Positions 41,749 through 50,531 of a stretch of 64,000 nt of DNA are shown here, one piece after another. A model generated the notes under the pieces. That model made no database searches. It was not told the origin of the DNA and was given only the letters and a program-made list of their open reading frames with translations. This stretch comes from Rhizobium nepotum 39/7 (GTDB taxonomy: Bacteria; Pseudomonadota; Alphaproteobacteria; Rhizobiales; Rhizobiaceae), in NCBI RefSeq assembly GCF_000949865.1, contig NZ_JWJH01000010.1, positions 62,001 through 126,000 on the forward strand, read 5' to 3'. Made by a program: the position numbers and the translations under genes. The stretch's first letter is position 1. The number at the start of each line of letters is the position of its first letter.

Positions 41749-43653
41749 TTACGGTGGGGTCTGGCTCTCAAAAAGCGGAGTGGCCGTGCCGGCCTGGGCG
41801 ATCAAGCTGGCCTGCGTGCAATGAGCCGGGATCGGATCGTCCGGCCCGATAAAATACACCTCCGGATGGAGATGCAGCCGCGCCTGCAAACGCTCCAGCA
41901 GCCGCCTGCAGGCGGAGGCCTGCAAATCTTCCTCTCCGGTCAGCCTGCCGACCAGACGCATGAACCAGCTGTCATAGGCCGCAACATAGAGGAACCATCG
42001 CGGCGGGGTTAGTGCATCAGGCAGCGTGTCCCGGCAAAGCCAGATGGCGCGCGCATGCTGGAAGAGCGGTTGAAGGGTGGTGTGCAACAAGGCGAGTTCG
42101 GACGCATCCATCCCATGGGGATGCAGACCCTCGAATATCAGCTGCCCCACATCTTCGCTCGCCCATAACCGGTCGGCAGCCTGCCGATGGTGCTCTGCCG
42201 CCGTCTTGTCTCGCGCCCGCAAATGGAGTTCACACAATCGGCGATGGATCTGATATTCGCTGGAAGACGGATTCTGGCTGATGCGATGCCATAGGGATAT
42301 TACTCCGGGAATATCACCGGCCTGTTCCAGATCGTCCGCCTTTAGTTGCAGCAACGCTACATCTTCCGGCGAATGGCGCAGTCCTTCTGCGATCGCCTCG
42401 GCTCGAAGGGTGCCTGCCCGATCGAACTTTTCTGCCAGTTTCGCCAGTTGCAACCAGTCCTCTTTGTCAAACACCTGTTGTTCGCGACGTTGCAGCAGCT
42501 TTAAGAATTCGCTTTTCTGATGTGCATGCCATTCTTTGGCATCGCGCCAGCCTTGGGTGGCGTTTTTACGCCAATCGCCATCAAGCTGTGCGGCGATGAT
42601 TTGAGCATGTTTCCCTAGCCAATCCGCAGCCGCTGACGTCTCTTCGAGGCGCCAGGGCAGATGATCGGGCAGAGGCTCTGCCGGATCGAAACCAGTCGCG
42701 GCGATACGCTCGGCAAAGACCGGGTGGGTGCTGTGAATATCCGGTTTCTGGCAGAGGCTTTCATGCAGCCAGACGGATGCCTGGGCGCCGTCACGCGGAT
42801 GGCTGTCCGCCGGCTCCGTCAAAAGCTGCGCAAACGGCCGTGCCCGCGCAATGTCGTTCTTATCCGCCTGCGCAAATATGCCCGGCCAGAACTGGCTGGA
42901 CATGGCCCTTTGCCGCAATGCCAGGGCGACCTCCGCCTGGAATGCGATATCGTTGCCGCAAACCGCAATCGCCTGCGCATCGGCAACAAACTCGCAACGA
43001 CGTGAAAACTCCAGCGTTTCGCGCATCATGCGAGGCACGTACCAGGAGAGAAACAATCTGAGTGGCGCGGTGATCAGCCGGTGATTGCGTTCATGCAATT
43101 CGCCGAGCGCCGCCCAGCGTTGGCGAGCCACATAGGCCCAACGCGCAAAATGGCCGTGCTGTCGTGAAATATGGGCATATTCATGGGCGATGACGGCGGT
43201 GGCCTGCTTTGCCGTCAGAAGGCAAAGAAGCGGCAGGCCAAGCACCAGAACATGCTTCGGCTGACCTCCACGGGACCCCGTTTGATAGATGGACGCATTC
43301 AGCTCGGCATTGATATAGACGGCCGTGAAGGCTGGCGCGTCGCAGGCAAGCCGCAGCCGTTCGAGCTCTGCGGCAAGGGCCGGGACTTTCCCGGGTTCCA
43401 GCAATATTCCGTCCGAGACCGGTGGCGGCGGTACCGTCGCATAGGAGCGCAGGACCATCAGCCCATAAAAAAACCATGACAGCGCCGGCAAGGCAAAAAG
43501 CACCAGTAGAAGCCGCGAAGGCACCAGCAGCACAAGCAAAAGAGGCGACAGGACCAGCGCAGAGCCGCAGGCGAGCAAAAACATGTCGCCAAAGGCGAGC
43601 CAGACTAAAGCTCGCCATCTGCCTTCACGCGGTGACTGGATGGGACTGGCCAT
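41749..43653 (-). CDS. M48-family zinc metallopeptidase, membrane-anchored
   Basis: 634 residues. Two hydrophobic helices (about 17-36 and 38-66) anchor it in the inner membrane. The zinc motif HEYAH is at 157-161, with a third ligand E221 in CEFVADAQA, as in HtpX/Ste24-type M48 peptidases. The C-terminal half (about 350-620) is rich in Leu/Ala helices reminiscent of TPR-like repeats. I chose ATG 43653, 9 bases after the stop of the upstream large gene; the longer frame overlaps that gene. Substrate unknown. Pairing with the DUF4034-like protein suggests a shared job. Confidence 0.85.
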   Translation of the reverse strand: MASPIQSPREGRWRALVWLAFGDMFLLACGSALVLSPLLLVLLVPSRLLLVLFALPALSWFFYGLMVLRSYATVPPPPVSDGILLEPGKVPALAAELERLRLACDAPAFTAVYINAELNASIYQTGSRGGQPKHVLVLGLPLLCLLTAKQATAVIAHEYAHISRQHGHFARWAYVARQRWAALGELHERNHRLITAPLRLFLSWYVPRMMRETLEFSRRCEFVADAQAIAVCGNDIAFQAEVALALRQRAMSSQFWPGIFAQADKNDIARARPFAQLLTEPADSHPRDGAQASVWLHESLCQKPDIHSTHPVFAERIAATGFDPAEPLPDHLPWRLEETSAAADWLGKHAQIIAAQLDGDWRKNATQGWRDAKEWHAHQKSEFLKLLQRREQQVFDKEDWLQLAKLAEKFDRAGTLRAEAIAEGLRHSPEDVALLQLKADDLEQAGDIPGVISLWHRISQNPSSSEYQIHRRLCELHLRARDKTAAEHHRQAADRLWASEDVGQLIFEGLHPHGMDASELALLHTTLQPLFQHARAIWLCRDTLPDALTPPRWFLYVAAYDSWFMRLVGRLTGEEDLQASACRRLLERLQARLHLHPEVYFIGPDDPIPAHCTQASLIAQAGTATPLFESQTPP

Positions 43654-43661
43654 GATGTCGC

Positions 43662-45698
43662 TTATTTCGGCGGGAGATGTTCGCTTGAAAGCTTCTTGCC
43701 GAGGATGAAGGCTCTCAACGCCCGCCCGGCCATTTGCCATCCGGTCGATCCATAAACCTGCGTTTCCATCCAGTCCAATGTCGAATGGTCGGGGAAGAGT
43801 TCCTTGTAACGGTCGAACCATTGCATGGCGATGAACTCGCTCTTGGGAACCCCGTCGCCGTATTTATATGCCAGAATGACCTCACCATAAGCTTCTCCGG
43901 CAATGTGGTCGTCATGGTGGGCAACAAGGGATTTCATGTAGGCGACGGCCTGCTGCTTTTCCTCTTCGGTTCCGTGCCTGCGGTCGACGCTTGCAAGCCG
44001 GATGACAGACATATCTACGCCGCCTTCAAGGCCCCCGCGGTAATATTCCTGAACCCGTTCGAAATTCGCCCTGACCGACAGATCGAGATTATCGACATTT
44101 TCCAGCCGCCAGGCATAATTATAGAGCGCAACCGGCTCGCCTTCCTCAACCGCGCGCTCAAGCCAGTGATCGGCTTCGCCACTGTCAAGCAATTGCGGCT
44201 CGGTGTCAGGCCGGAAACCCCTTGTAATGTCATACATGCTTGCGGCTGCGGAATAGACGCGTCTCTCGGCGAATGCGCGGGTGAGATAAGTCGACTCTTT
44301 CTGAAATCCGCCATCCCAAATCATCCGGCAAGCGTGCATCGGAGTAAATTCGTCGGGCTCGTAGAACGGTTCGAGCTGTGCTGCGCGGTCGATCAATCGC
44401 GTGGCAAGGGCCGGGTCCGCGTTGATGCCCCACATGCCGAACTGCCAGGCAAATGCAGCTATGGTCAGCATGGTCGGCTCATCAAAGCGGCGGACAGCGG
44501 TTTGCAACACGTTTGCGAAGGCGCCCTCGTGATCTTCAAGATGCTTGATCAGCATTAGATTGGTGAAGTCCCGGAACGGACCATCAATGGCCGGATAGGT
44601 GCCCGGTGCCCTGCAATAACGGACGGATTCGACGTGACGCTGGTGCGCCAGTTCATCGTCCTTGAGAGAATAGTGGGTAAAATTGGCGTATTTCCCGAGG
44701 GAAATGAAACGCAGGCGATCAGGTAAATCCCGCGCCAGCCACTTCTTGAAGATCTTCTCGCGCGCGGCGATTTCGCGCGTATCGCCGGGCTCCGGATAAT
44801 CGGGAATGGTCAAGGCGTCATGCACACCGGGCCAGCGGACGGAGTTGCGTTCCTGCTCGGTGAGCGCGGAACATAACGGGCCTTTGGCGAATTTTTCGAC
44901 CTCTCCTTCGTCACCACCCCATCTCGGGCTCAAATATTGGGCATAGGTGGCCAGGATATCGGCCCATCGGGGCTTGAGCGAAAGGCAATAGCGCAGCCAG
45001 TAATAGCCCGGATTTTCGGCGTCTCCCTGTTGCAGGGGCGGAAGAGAGGCGGGGAGTGTCGCGGTTATAATGCCGGGTGGCTTTATTCCGTGTCTGGCAA
45101 GCTGGGCGCAGGCCGCGTCATAAAGATCCGGTTCGAACTCGTCGCGCTGCATGGTTTTCTCGATGCGCGAGCCACGAAACAGTGCATCGACAAAGTTGGG
45201 TTGACCCAGATATTGGCTCATCTCCATCATGGTTTCGGCAGCGAGAGCCGGCCGTCCGGAAAGGGCCATCGCTTCCAGCAGATGTTCGGCTGCGGTTGCG
45301 CAGGCCATGTGGGCGGCAAGCCATTGGTCGCTTCCCACGTCGGCTGCCCAGGCTGCCGTCCGGATGTCGCAGGCCCGGCGAAAATAATATTGACCAGTGA
45401 TTTGTCTTGCATGGTAGGAGGCCGGATAAGTCCGGCTCCATTCATGCAGCAGCTCCAGCCTGAAGGCCGCATCGACACTGGCGAAGTCGAACACCCCGGC
45501 ATCGGTCGCCAGATAGGTGTAGTGGTCATCCGCCAGATCGACGGGCTGCCACCAAGCCGCCTCAAGCGCTGCCAACAGGCGCTCGACTTCATCGAAACGC
45601 CGGTCAAGCATCGCCTTTCGCAGCTCTTCCCGCTGGCGGAACCGCTCCCATTGCGGACCGTCCAGCGGCAGGAGAGGGGAGTTTGTATCGATCTGCAT
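43662..45698 (-). CDS. Large uncharacterised protein (DUF4034/Sel1-like)
   Basis: 678 residues, no signal peptide or membrane helix visible, so probably cytoplasmic. The N-terminal half (REELRKAMLDRRFDEVERLL... LLHEWSRTYPASYHARQITG) resembles DUF4034 proteins, helical repeats of unknown function known mainly from Gammaproteobacteria; the C-terminal third has Sel1-like repeat character (AVEEGEPVALYNYAWRLEN; GEAYGEVILAYKYGDGVPKS). Such repeats usually bind proteins. The M48 peptidase gene starts 9 bases downstream. I cannot assign a function; the DUF4034 match is from memory of the pattern. Confidence 0.7.
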   Translation of the reverse strand: MQIDTNSPLLPLDGPQWERFRQREELRKAMLDRRFDEVERLLAALEAAWWQPVDLADDHYTYLATDAGVFDFASVDAAFRLELLHEWSRTYPASYHARQITGQYYFRRACDIRTAAWAADVGSDQWLAAHMACATAAEHLLEAMALSGRPALAAETMMEMSQYLGQPNFVDALFRGSRIEKTMQRDEFEPDLYDAACAQLARHGIKPPGIITATLPASLPPLQQGDAENPGYYWLRYCLSLKPRWADILATYAQYLSPRWGGDEGEVEKFAKGPLCSALTEQERNSVRWPGVHDALTIPDYPEPGDTREIAAREKIFKKWLARDLPDRLRFISLGKYANFTHYSLKDDELAHQRHVESVRYCRAPGTYPAIDGPFRDFTNLMLIKHLEDHEGAFANVLQTAVRRFDEPTMLTIAAFAWQFGMWGINADPALATRLIDRAAQLEPFYEPDEFTPMHACRMIWDGGFQKESTYLTRAFAERRVYSAAASMYDITRGFRPDTEPQLLDSGEADHWLERAVEEGEPVALYNYAWRLENVDNLDLSVRANFERVQEYYRGGLEGGVDMSVIRLASVDRRHGTEEEKQQAVAYMKSLVAHHDDHIAGEAYGEVILAYKYGDGVPKSEFIAMQWFDRYKELFPDHSTLDWMETQVYGSTGWQMAGRALRAFILGKKLSSEHLPPK

Positions 45699-45934
45699 GG
45701 ACGGCTCCTCAACGAATATGGCGGACGACGGCTGTCAGGGATTATCAGGGCGTTAGGATTGACATGCCGTTCGGCAATATTCAATCCGCTGCGGACTCAG
45801 AGGCCAGCAGGGCGTTGCCGCCCGGAGCGGGGCCTTCGCGGGCAACGATTGAGCCTTGTCCCTGAAGGGCTGATCCCTTGATCGCTCTTTCTCCCAACTG
45901 CCGGCTTGCGTATGCCGTCAGAGACACTAGTATA

Positions 45935-45946
45935 CTTGTATACAAG
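45935..45946. promoter_or_regulatory. Candidate GntR/FadR-type operator
   Basis: CTTGTATACAAG is a perfect 12-base palindrome 13 bases before the start of the GntR gene, with a second shorter palindrome (AGTATACT) immediately before it. TTGTATACAA is a site shape known for FadR-subfamily GntR regulators. Its position suggests autoregulation. Confidence 0.6.
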
Positions 45947-45958
45947 CCGGGAACGTTC

Positions 45959-46708
45959 ATGACGAAAAACACCAATGGCGAATTTGCCGGGCACGGCGGG
46001 CATCAAGATGCTGCTGGCCCTGGCATCGAAAGCGTGGAGCTTGTGGTCAATCGCTATGGCTCCGTTGCCGATCAGGTTCATGCGGCGCTGCGTCAGGCGA
46101 TCGTGGAGGTCCGGCTGGCGCCCGGTGCGCCGATCAGCGAAAATTCGATCTGCCGTCAGTTTTCCGTTTCGCGCACGCCGGTACGTGCAGCGATCCAGCG
46201 CCTGTCGGAGGAGGGGCTGGTGGACGTCTATCCGCAACTCGGCAGCTTCGTCGCGCCGATCAGGCTTGGTGAAATTCAGGACAGCCATTTTATCCGCCGT
46301 TCGCTCGAAGTGGCTCTGCTGCGCGAGGTCGCGCCGAAATGGACGAAAGAGATGAGCCGGACGATGCGAGACGTGATCGCCGAACAGGAAAGGGTGATTG
46401 CAGCCAACGACGCATCCGGTTTCTTCCATGTCGACGAGGCGTTTCACCGGTTGCTCGGCACGTTTTCCGGCCGGGAGGGCGTCTGGCAGGCGATCCTCGC
46501 CGCCAAGGTGACCCTGTCGCGCTTTCATCGCTATTGGGCGAAGCCGGACCGGCTGCCCGCCGTGATCGAAGAGCATCTGGCCATCGTGGACGCTCTCGAC
46601 CGGGGTGATGCTGACGGCGCGGAAAAAGCGCTGGTGACGCATCTCGATATGGTTTTCGTGATTTACGAACAGCTGCCTGAAGAGCAACGCAAGCATTTGT
46701 CCATTTGA
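45959..46708 (+). CDS. GntR-family regulator, FadR subfamily
   Basis: 249 residues: winged helix (VADQVHAALRQAIVEVRLAPG, then FSVSRTPVRAAIQRLSEEG) and a C-terminal FCD domain with the metal-ligand histidines (DEAFHRLLG; EEHLAIVDALDRGD; ALVTHLDMV). I chose ATG 45959, downstream of the palindromic operator; the frame extends upstream through it. It precedes an SDR remnant and a mannitol dehydrogenase gene and probably controls them in response to a hexuronate or sugar alcohol. Confidence 0.9.
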   Translation: MTKNTNGEFAGHGGHQDAAGPGIESVELVVNRYGSVADQVHAALRQAIVEVRLAPGAPISENSICRQFSVSRTPVRAAIQRLSEEGLVDVYPQLGSFVAPIRLGEIQDSHFIRRSLEVALLREVAPKWTKEMSRTMRDVIAEQERVIAANDASGFFHVDEAFHRLLGTFSGREGVWQAILAAKVTLSRFHRYWAKPDRLPAVIEEHLAIVDALDRGDADGAEKALVTHLDMVFVIYEQLPEEQRKHLSI

Positions 46709-46730
46709 TAGTGGACGTGGAGGAGGCGGA

Positions 46731-46823
46731 ATGGAACTGAAACACAAGTCAGCGCTCGTTATCGGCGCGTGCTGGACGTCTGGCGGTCTGCAATCGGCTA
46801 AAACGCGGGATAAACGACCATGA
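46731..46823 (+). pseudogene. Remnant of a short-chain (sorbitol-type) dehydrogenase gene
   Basis: A strong ribosome site (GGAGGAGGCGGA) precedes a 30-codon frame starting MELKHKSALVIGA, which matches the first strand of SDR enzymes (LKGKSALITGAARGIG) and then loses similarity within a few codons. It ends at a TGA that overlaps the start codon of the mannitol dehydrogenase gene. In related bacteria a polyol SDR gene commonly precedes this dehydrogenase, so I read it as the residue of an internal deletion that left the ribosome site and coupling intact. Confidence 0.5.
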
Positions 46824-48292
46824 CAAACCGTCTCTCACCCCTTGCGCTGCCGCATTTGCCGCAAGACGTTCTTTTGCCCGCCTATGACCGCAAGGCGGTA
46901 ACACCGGGCATCGTGCATCTCGGCGTTGGCGCGTTTCACCGCGCCCATCAGGCAGTGTTCATAGACGATTGCCTGGCGCGCGGCGAAACCGGCTGGGGCA
47001 TTGTGGCTGCCTCGCTGCGCAGCCCCGACACCCGCGACGCGATTACGCCGCAGGACAATCTCTATACCTTCTGCCTGCGTGACGGCGAAAACGAGAAGCT
47101 GCGGATCATCGGCTCCATACTCGAGACCATCGTCGCCCCGGAAGATCCGGAACGGTTGTTGCAAGCCATGGCCGATCCCCGCGTGCGGATCGTCACTTTG
47201 ACGGTGACGGAAAAAGGCTATCTCGCCGATTTGTCGGCGGGCGCGCTTCTTCTTGATCATCCCGATGTGGTGCATGATCTCGCACATCCGCAAAAGCCGC
47301 GCTCCGCGCTCGGTTTTCTGCTGGAAGCGACAAGGCGGAGACGGGCCGGCGGTGCGGTGCCGCTGACTTTGCTTTCCTGCGACAATCTTCCGTCCAACGG
47401 CCGTATCCTGCACCGGCTTCTGGTGGAGATGGCTGGTCTGACCGATAAGGATCTCGCAGCGTTTATCGCGGAAAACCTCTCCTGCCCCTGCGTCATGGTG
47501 GATCGCATCGTACCTGCCACAACCGCCGCCGACCGGGAGCGTGTGGCGGCGCGTCTCGAATGCGAGGATGCCTGGCCGGTGATTGCGGAACCTTACTTCC
47601 GCTGGGTGATCGAGGATCGCTTTCCACATGGTCGCCCCGGCATCGAGCTGTCGGGTGCCGAACTCGTTGAAGATGTCGAGCCCTATGAGCATATGAAGCT
47701 CAGGATGCTGAACGGCGCTCACACCGCCATGGCCGCGATCGGCCAATGCAGTGGGCTTGAGACGATCGCCGATATCTATGCCGATCCGCGTGTGCGCGGT
47801 TACATCGACCGTTACTGGAGGGAGGTCGGCGAGACATTGAACGCCGCCGTCAGCGGTCCGGACTATGTTGCCGGTCTGCGCCAGCGCTTCGCCAACCCCG
47901 CGCTTCGCCACCGCGCTGTCCAGATCGCCTCGGACGCCTCGCAGAAAGTGCCGCAACGCATTCTCGCGCCGCTTGCGGAACTGCGTGCCGCAGGCGCGCC
48001 GAATGCGACCACCCTTTTTGCCGTCGCCATATGGATACGTTCCTGCGCGGTGCTGAACGAGCGTGGAGAGCCAGTCGTCATGGCCGATCCCGCCTTTGCG
48101 GAATGGGGTTCGCCCATTCACGACGATGAGGATGCGGACGCGGTAATCGACCGGTTTTTGTCGTTCCGGCGCGTCTTCGGTCCTGAATGGCAGGATGATG
48201 AGACGTTCGTCACGGCGCTTCGGGTCGCTTATCGCGACATCGTTCAACACGGTGCGCTTCGTGCCATCGATCGGCATCTTTCGGAGGGATGA
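46820..48292 (+). CDS. Mannitol dehydrogenase family protein (long-chain polyol dehydrogenase)
   Basis: 490 residues. N-terminal Rossmann domain with GIVHLGVGAFHRAHQAVFID near residue 30-50, and the catalytic K-x4-N-x2-H pattern in HMKLRMLNGAHTAM near residue 292-305. The family oxidises mannitol, arabinitol, or reduces fructuronate/tagaturonate with NAD. Without the transport genes usual in polyol operons the substrate is uncertain; the GntR gene upstream would also suit a uronate. Its ATG overlaps the stop of the SDR remnant. Confidence 0.9.
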   Translation: MTNRLSPLALPHLPQDVLLPAYDRKAVTPGIVHLGVGAFHRAHQAVFIDDCLARGETGWGIVAASLRSPDTRDAITPQDNLYTFCLRDGENEKLRIIGSILETIVAPEDPERLLQAMADPRVRIVTLTVTEKGYLADLSAGALLLDHPDVVHDLAHPQKPRSALGFLLEATRRRRAGGAVPLTLLSCDNLPSNGRILHRLLVEMAGLTDKDLAAFIAENLSCPCVMVDRIVPATTAADRERVAARLECEDAWPVIAEPYFRWVIEDRFPHGRPGIELSGAELVEDVEPYEHMKLRMLNGAHTAMAAIGQCSGLETIADIYADPRVRGYIDRYWREVGETLNAAVSGPDYVAGLRQRFANPALRHRAVQIASDASQKVPQRILAPLAELRAAGAPNATTLFAVAIWIRSCAVLNERGEPVVMADPAFAEWGSPIHDDEDADAVIDRFLSFRRVFGPEWQDDETFVTALRVAYRDIVQHGALRAIDRHLSEG

Positions 48293-48311
48293 GTTCGAAG
48301 GAAATATGGTG

Positions 48312-48332
48312 CGGGTCCGGGAACCGGACCCG
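48312..48332. terminator. Hairpin terminator between convergent genes
   Basis: CGGGTCCGG-GAA-CCGGACCCG: a perfect 9-bp GC-rich stem with a three-base loop, 20 bases after the dehydrogenase stop and before the convergent MFS gene. T tracts are short on both sides. Confidence 0.55.
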
Positions 48333-48426
48333 ATCACCTTGAGCACATGTGGCGGCCAGCGCCGTGACGGGATGGTAAAGCAGCACACACTTTTCCATCC
48401 TGTCCTTGGGGCTATTTCGTGCGGCT

Positions 48427-49653
48427 TTACTCGGCTGGCTGCGCCACGGACGTTGCGCCAGAGCGGCTACTCTCTCCCGAGAGGCTGCGTTGACCGAGGG
48501 CAATGATGACGACTGTGGACAGGCTGGCAGCAACCGATACCCAGAAACCGTTGCCCGGGCCAAAATTGTCGACCACCCAGCCGGAGACAAAAGCGCCAAG
48601 CGCCATGCCGATACCGATGCCGGTCATCACCCAGGTCACACCTTCCGTCAGCATCGATTCCGGCACGCGGCGCTCGATCAGGCCAAATGCGGTGATGAAG
48701 ATGGGAGAGATCGCAACACCGCTGACGAAGACGGCGAAAGCCAGCAGGGCAACTGTCGTGCTCGCAAAAAGAAGCGGCAGGGCGGTCAGCGCAAGAACAC
48801 TGACGGCGATCAGCAATTGACGTTGCAGCGGCATTTTGGGGTTGATCGCCCCCAGAAGCAGGCCGACGACGAACGAACCGATGGCATAGACGCCGATGAC
48901 GAGGCTGGCGGCTTCCGGCTGGCCGAGCTGTTTCGTGATGGCAACAGCGCTCACCTCGGCGGTGGCGAAGGTCGAGCCGACGAAGATCAGGGCGAGTGTG
49001 ATGATCTGGACCGGACGCTGCCGGATCGCCGAATGCTGCCGGCTTCCGCTTTCAACAGGGCGCACCTTGGGTTCGGTCGAGCGCTGCAGGAGAAAGGCAA
49101 AGGTGCCGAGCGCGAGGAAGGCGGTGCTGATCATCATGCCGGCTTCTGGAAAGAGCGACACGGCAAGACCGACGGAAAGCGAGGCTCCGGCGATATAGAC
49201 AAGTTCGTCAGCGGCGGATTCAAAGGCAAACGCCGTGTTCAGTTCGGGCCGATCACGGAAGATTTCCGTCCAGCGAGCCCGCATCATGGCGGGAATGCTC
49301 GGCATGGCGGCGGCAAGGAACGCGGAAAGGAACAGTGTCCAGGCAGGCCACCTCTGATGTGTGGCGATAATCAGGACGGCAAAAGCGATGACCGAGATGA
49401 TGGTTGCCGGAATGAGGACACTGCTCTGGCCCCTGCGATCCACCAGACGGGAAATCTGCGGCGCAACGGCGGCATTGGTCAGCGCGAAGGTTGCCGAGAC
49501 GGCGCCGGCAAGCCAATACTCGCCATAGGCCTGGGAAAGCATGGCGACGATGCCGATCGGGGCCATCGCAATGGGAAGGCGGGCGAAGAAGCCAGCGGCG
49601 GAAAAGCCTTTGGCGCCTGGAGCCCGGAAAATTTCTCTATATGGATTGGACAT
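48427..49653 (-). CDS. MFS transporter (drug exporter-like)
   Basis: 408 residues, about twelve membrane helices (AGAVSATFALTNAAVAPQISRLVDRRGQ region matches the loop 2-3 pattern of MFS exporters). Divergent from a TetR gene, with three operator-like palindromes between them: the standard layout of a repressed efflux pump. The exported compound is unknown. Start ATG 49653; a weak ribosome site precedes it. Confidence 0.88.
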   Translation of the reverse strand: MSNPYREIFRAPGAKGFSAAGFFARLPIAMAPIGIVAMLSQAYGEYWLAGAVSATFALTNAAVAPQISRLVDRRGQSSVLIPATIISVIAFAVLIIATHQRWPAWTLFLSAFLAAAMPSIPAMMRARWTEIFRDRPELNTAFAFESAADELVYIAGASLSVGLAVSLFPEAGMMISTAFLALGTFAFLLQRSTEPKVRPVESGSRQHSAIRQRPVQIITLALIFVGSTFATAEVSAVAITKQLGQPEAASLVIGVYAIGSFVVGLLLGAINPKMPLQRQLLIAVSVLALTALPLLFASTTVALLAFAVFVSGVAISPIFITAFGLIERRVPESMLTEGVTWVMTGIGIGMALGAFVSGWVVDNFGPGNGFWVSVAASLSTVVIIALGQRSLSGESSRSGATSVAQPAE

Positions 49654-49689
49654 CGGGATGCACCTTGTTTAGGGGGTATCCACCACACA

Positions 49690-49757
49690 CATACGTGGCG
49701 TATGCAAATTAGATAATTGCATACGGCGCGTATGTCAACTAATATACGCCACGTATG
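49690..49757. promoter_or_regulatory. Triple palindromic operator between MFS and TetR genes
   Basis: Three copies of a 15-base dyad: CATACG-TGG-CGTATG (49690-49704), CATACG-GCG-CGTATG (49720-49734) and TATACG-CCA-CGTATG (49743-49757). Centres are 30 and 23 bases apart. They fill most of the divergent promoter region, and the last touches an ATG at 49755 in the tetR frame. Very likely the binding sites of the TetR protein, giving control of both genes. Confidence 0.75.
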
Positions 49758-49772
49758 TTAAATGAGGAAAAA

Positions 49773-50366
49773 ATGCGCAAACCTCGCAGTGAAATGATTG
49801 CCGAGACGCGGGCGAAGCTCTTGGCCGCCGGCCGCAAGGCATTTGGCAGCGTCGGTTATGCCGAAGCGTCGATGGACGACTTCACCGCCGAGGCGGGGCT
49901 GACCCGTGGCGCGCTTTATCATCACTTTGGCGACAAAAAAGGCCTGCTGCTGGCGGTTGTGGGTGAAATCGACGCGGAGATGACGAAAAGGCTCTGTGAC
50001 ATTTCGTCAGGGGCTGCGACGCGGTGGGAAGGTTTTGTCGCGGAGAATGTCGGATATGTCCGCATGGCACTGGAACCGGAAATCCAGCGTATCATGTTCC
50101 GCGACGGACCGGCCGTGCTCGGCGACCCCTCCCGCTGGCCAAACGCCAATGGCTGCATTTCGGCTGTCGCGCGAAGTCTCGACGCGCTCAAGCAAGAAGG
50201 GACGATCGGCAATATCGACCCGGAAGCCTGTGCCCGTTTCATCAATGCGGCGAGCAGCAGCGCAGCCCAGTGGATCGCAAATTCCGACGATCCGGAAACG
50301 ATCTCGAAACGGGCCGTCGAAAGTTTCCGGGCTTTTCTGGACGGATTGCGAATCAGGAAAGACTGA
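49773..50366 (+). CDS. TetR-family transcriptional repressor
   Basis: 197 residues: helix-turn-helix (AETRAKLLAAGRKAFGSVGY, SMDDFTAEAGLTRGALYHHFGDK) and an all-helical ligand domain. I chose ATG 49773 with an AGGA site five bases upstream, rather than ATG 49755, which sits inside the third operator dyad and has no ribosome site. Probably represses itself and the divergent exporter until an exported compound binds. Confidence 0.92.
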   Translation: MRKPRSEMIAETRAKLLAAGRKAFGSVGYAEASMDDFTAEAGLTRGALYHHFGDKKGLLLAVVGEIDAEMTKRLCDISSGAATRWEGFVAENVGYVRMALEPEIQRIMFRDGPAVLGDPSRWPNANGCISAVARSLDALKQEGTIGNIDPEACARFINAASSSAAQWIANSDDPETISKRAVESFRAFLDGLRIRKD

Positions 50367-50531
50367 CCTGCGTATCACCGGGGGTGAAGTTTCGGTCGTT
50401 TTCGAAACCAGGCATGTCATCTGGACCGTTTACGGCACGCCCACACGAGCAAAGGCCAAGAAGGTCATGTTCCTGATCGCAGATAGTCTGTCCGTTGTCC
50501 ACCGTACTGCCGTCCGGATAAGCGGTTTTCG

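Noticed and set aside
46835-48388. 517-codon minus-strand frame opposite the mannitol dehydrogenase
   Set aside because: Antisense of a clear enzyme gene, with no recognisable domain or ribosome site.
48406-49716. 436-codon plus-strand frame opposite the MFS exporter
   Set aside because: Asp/Gly/Arg-rich sequence typical of the reverse of membrane-protein codons; no family similarity.
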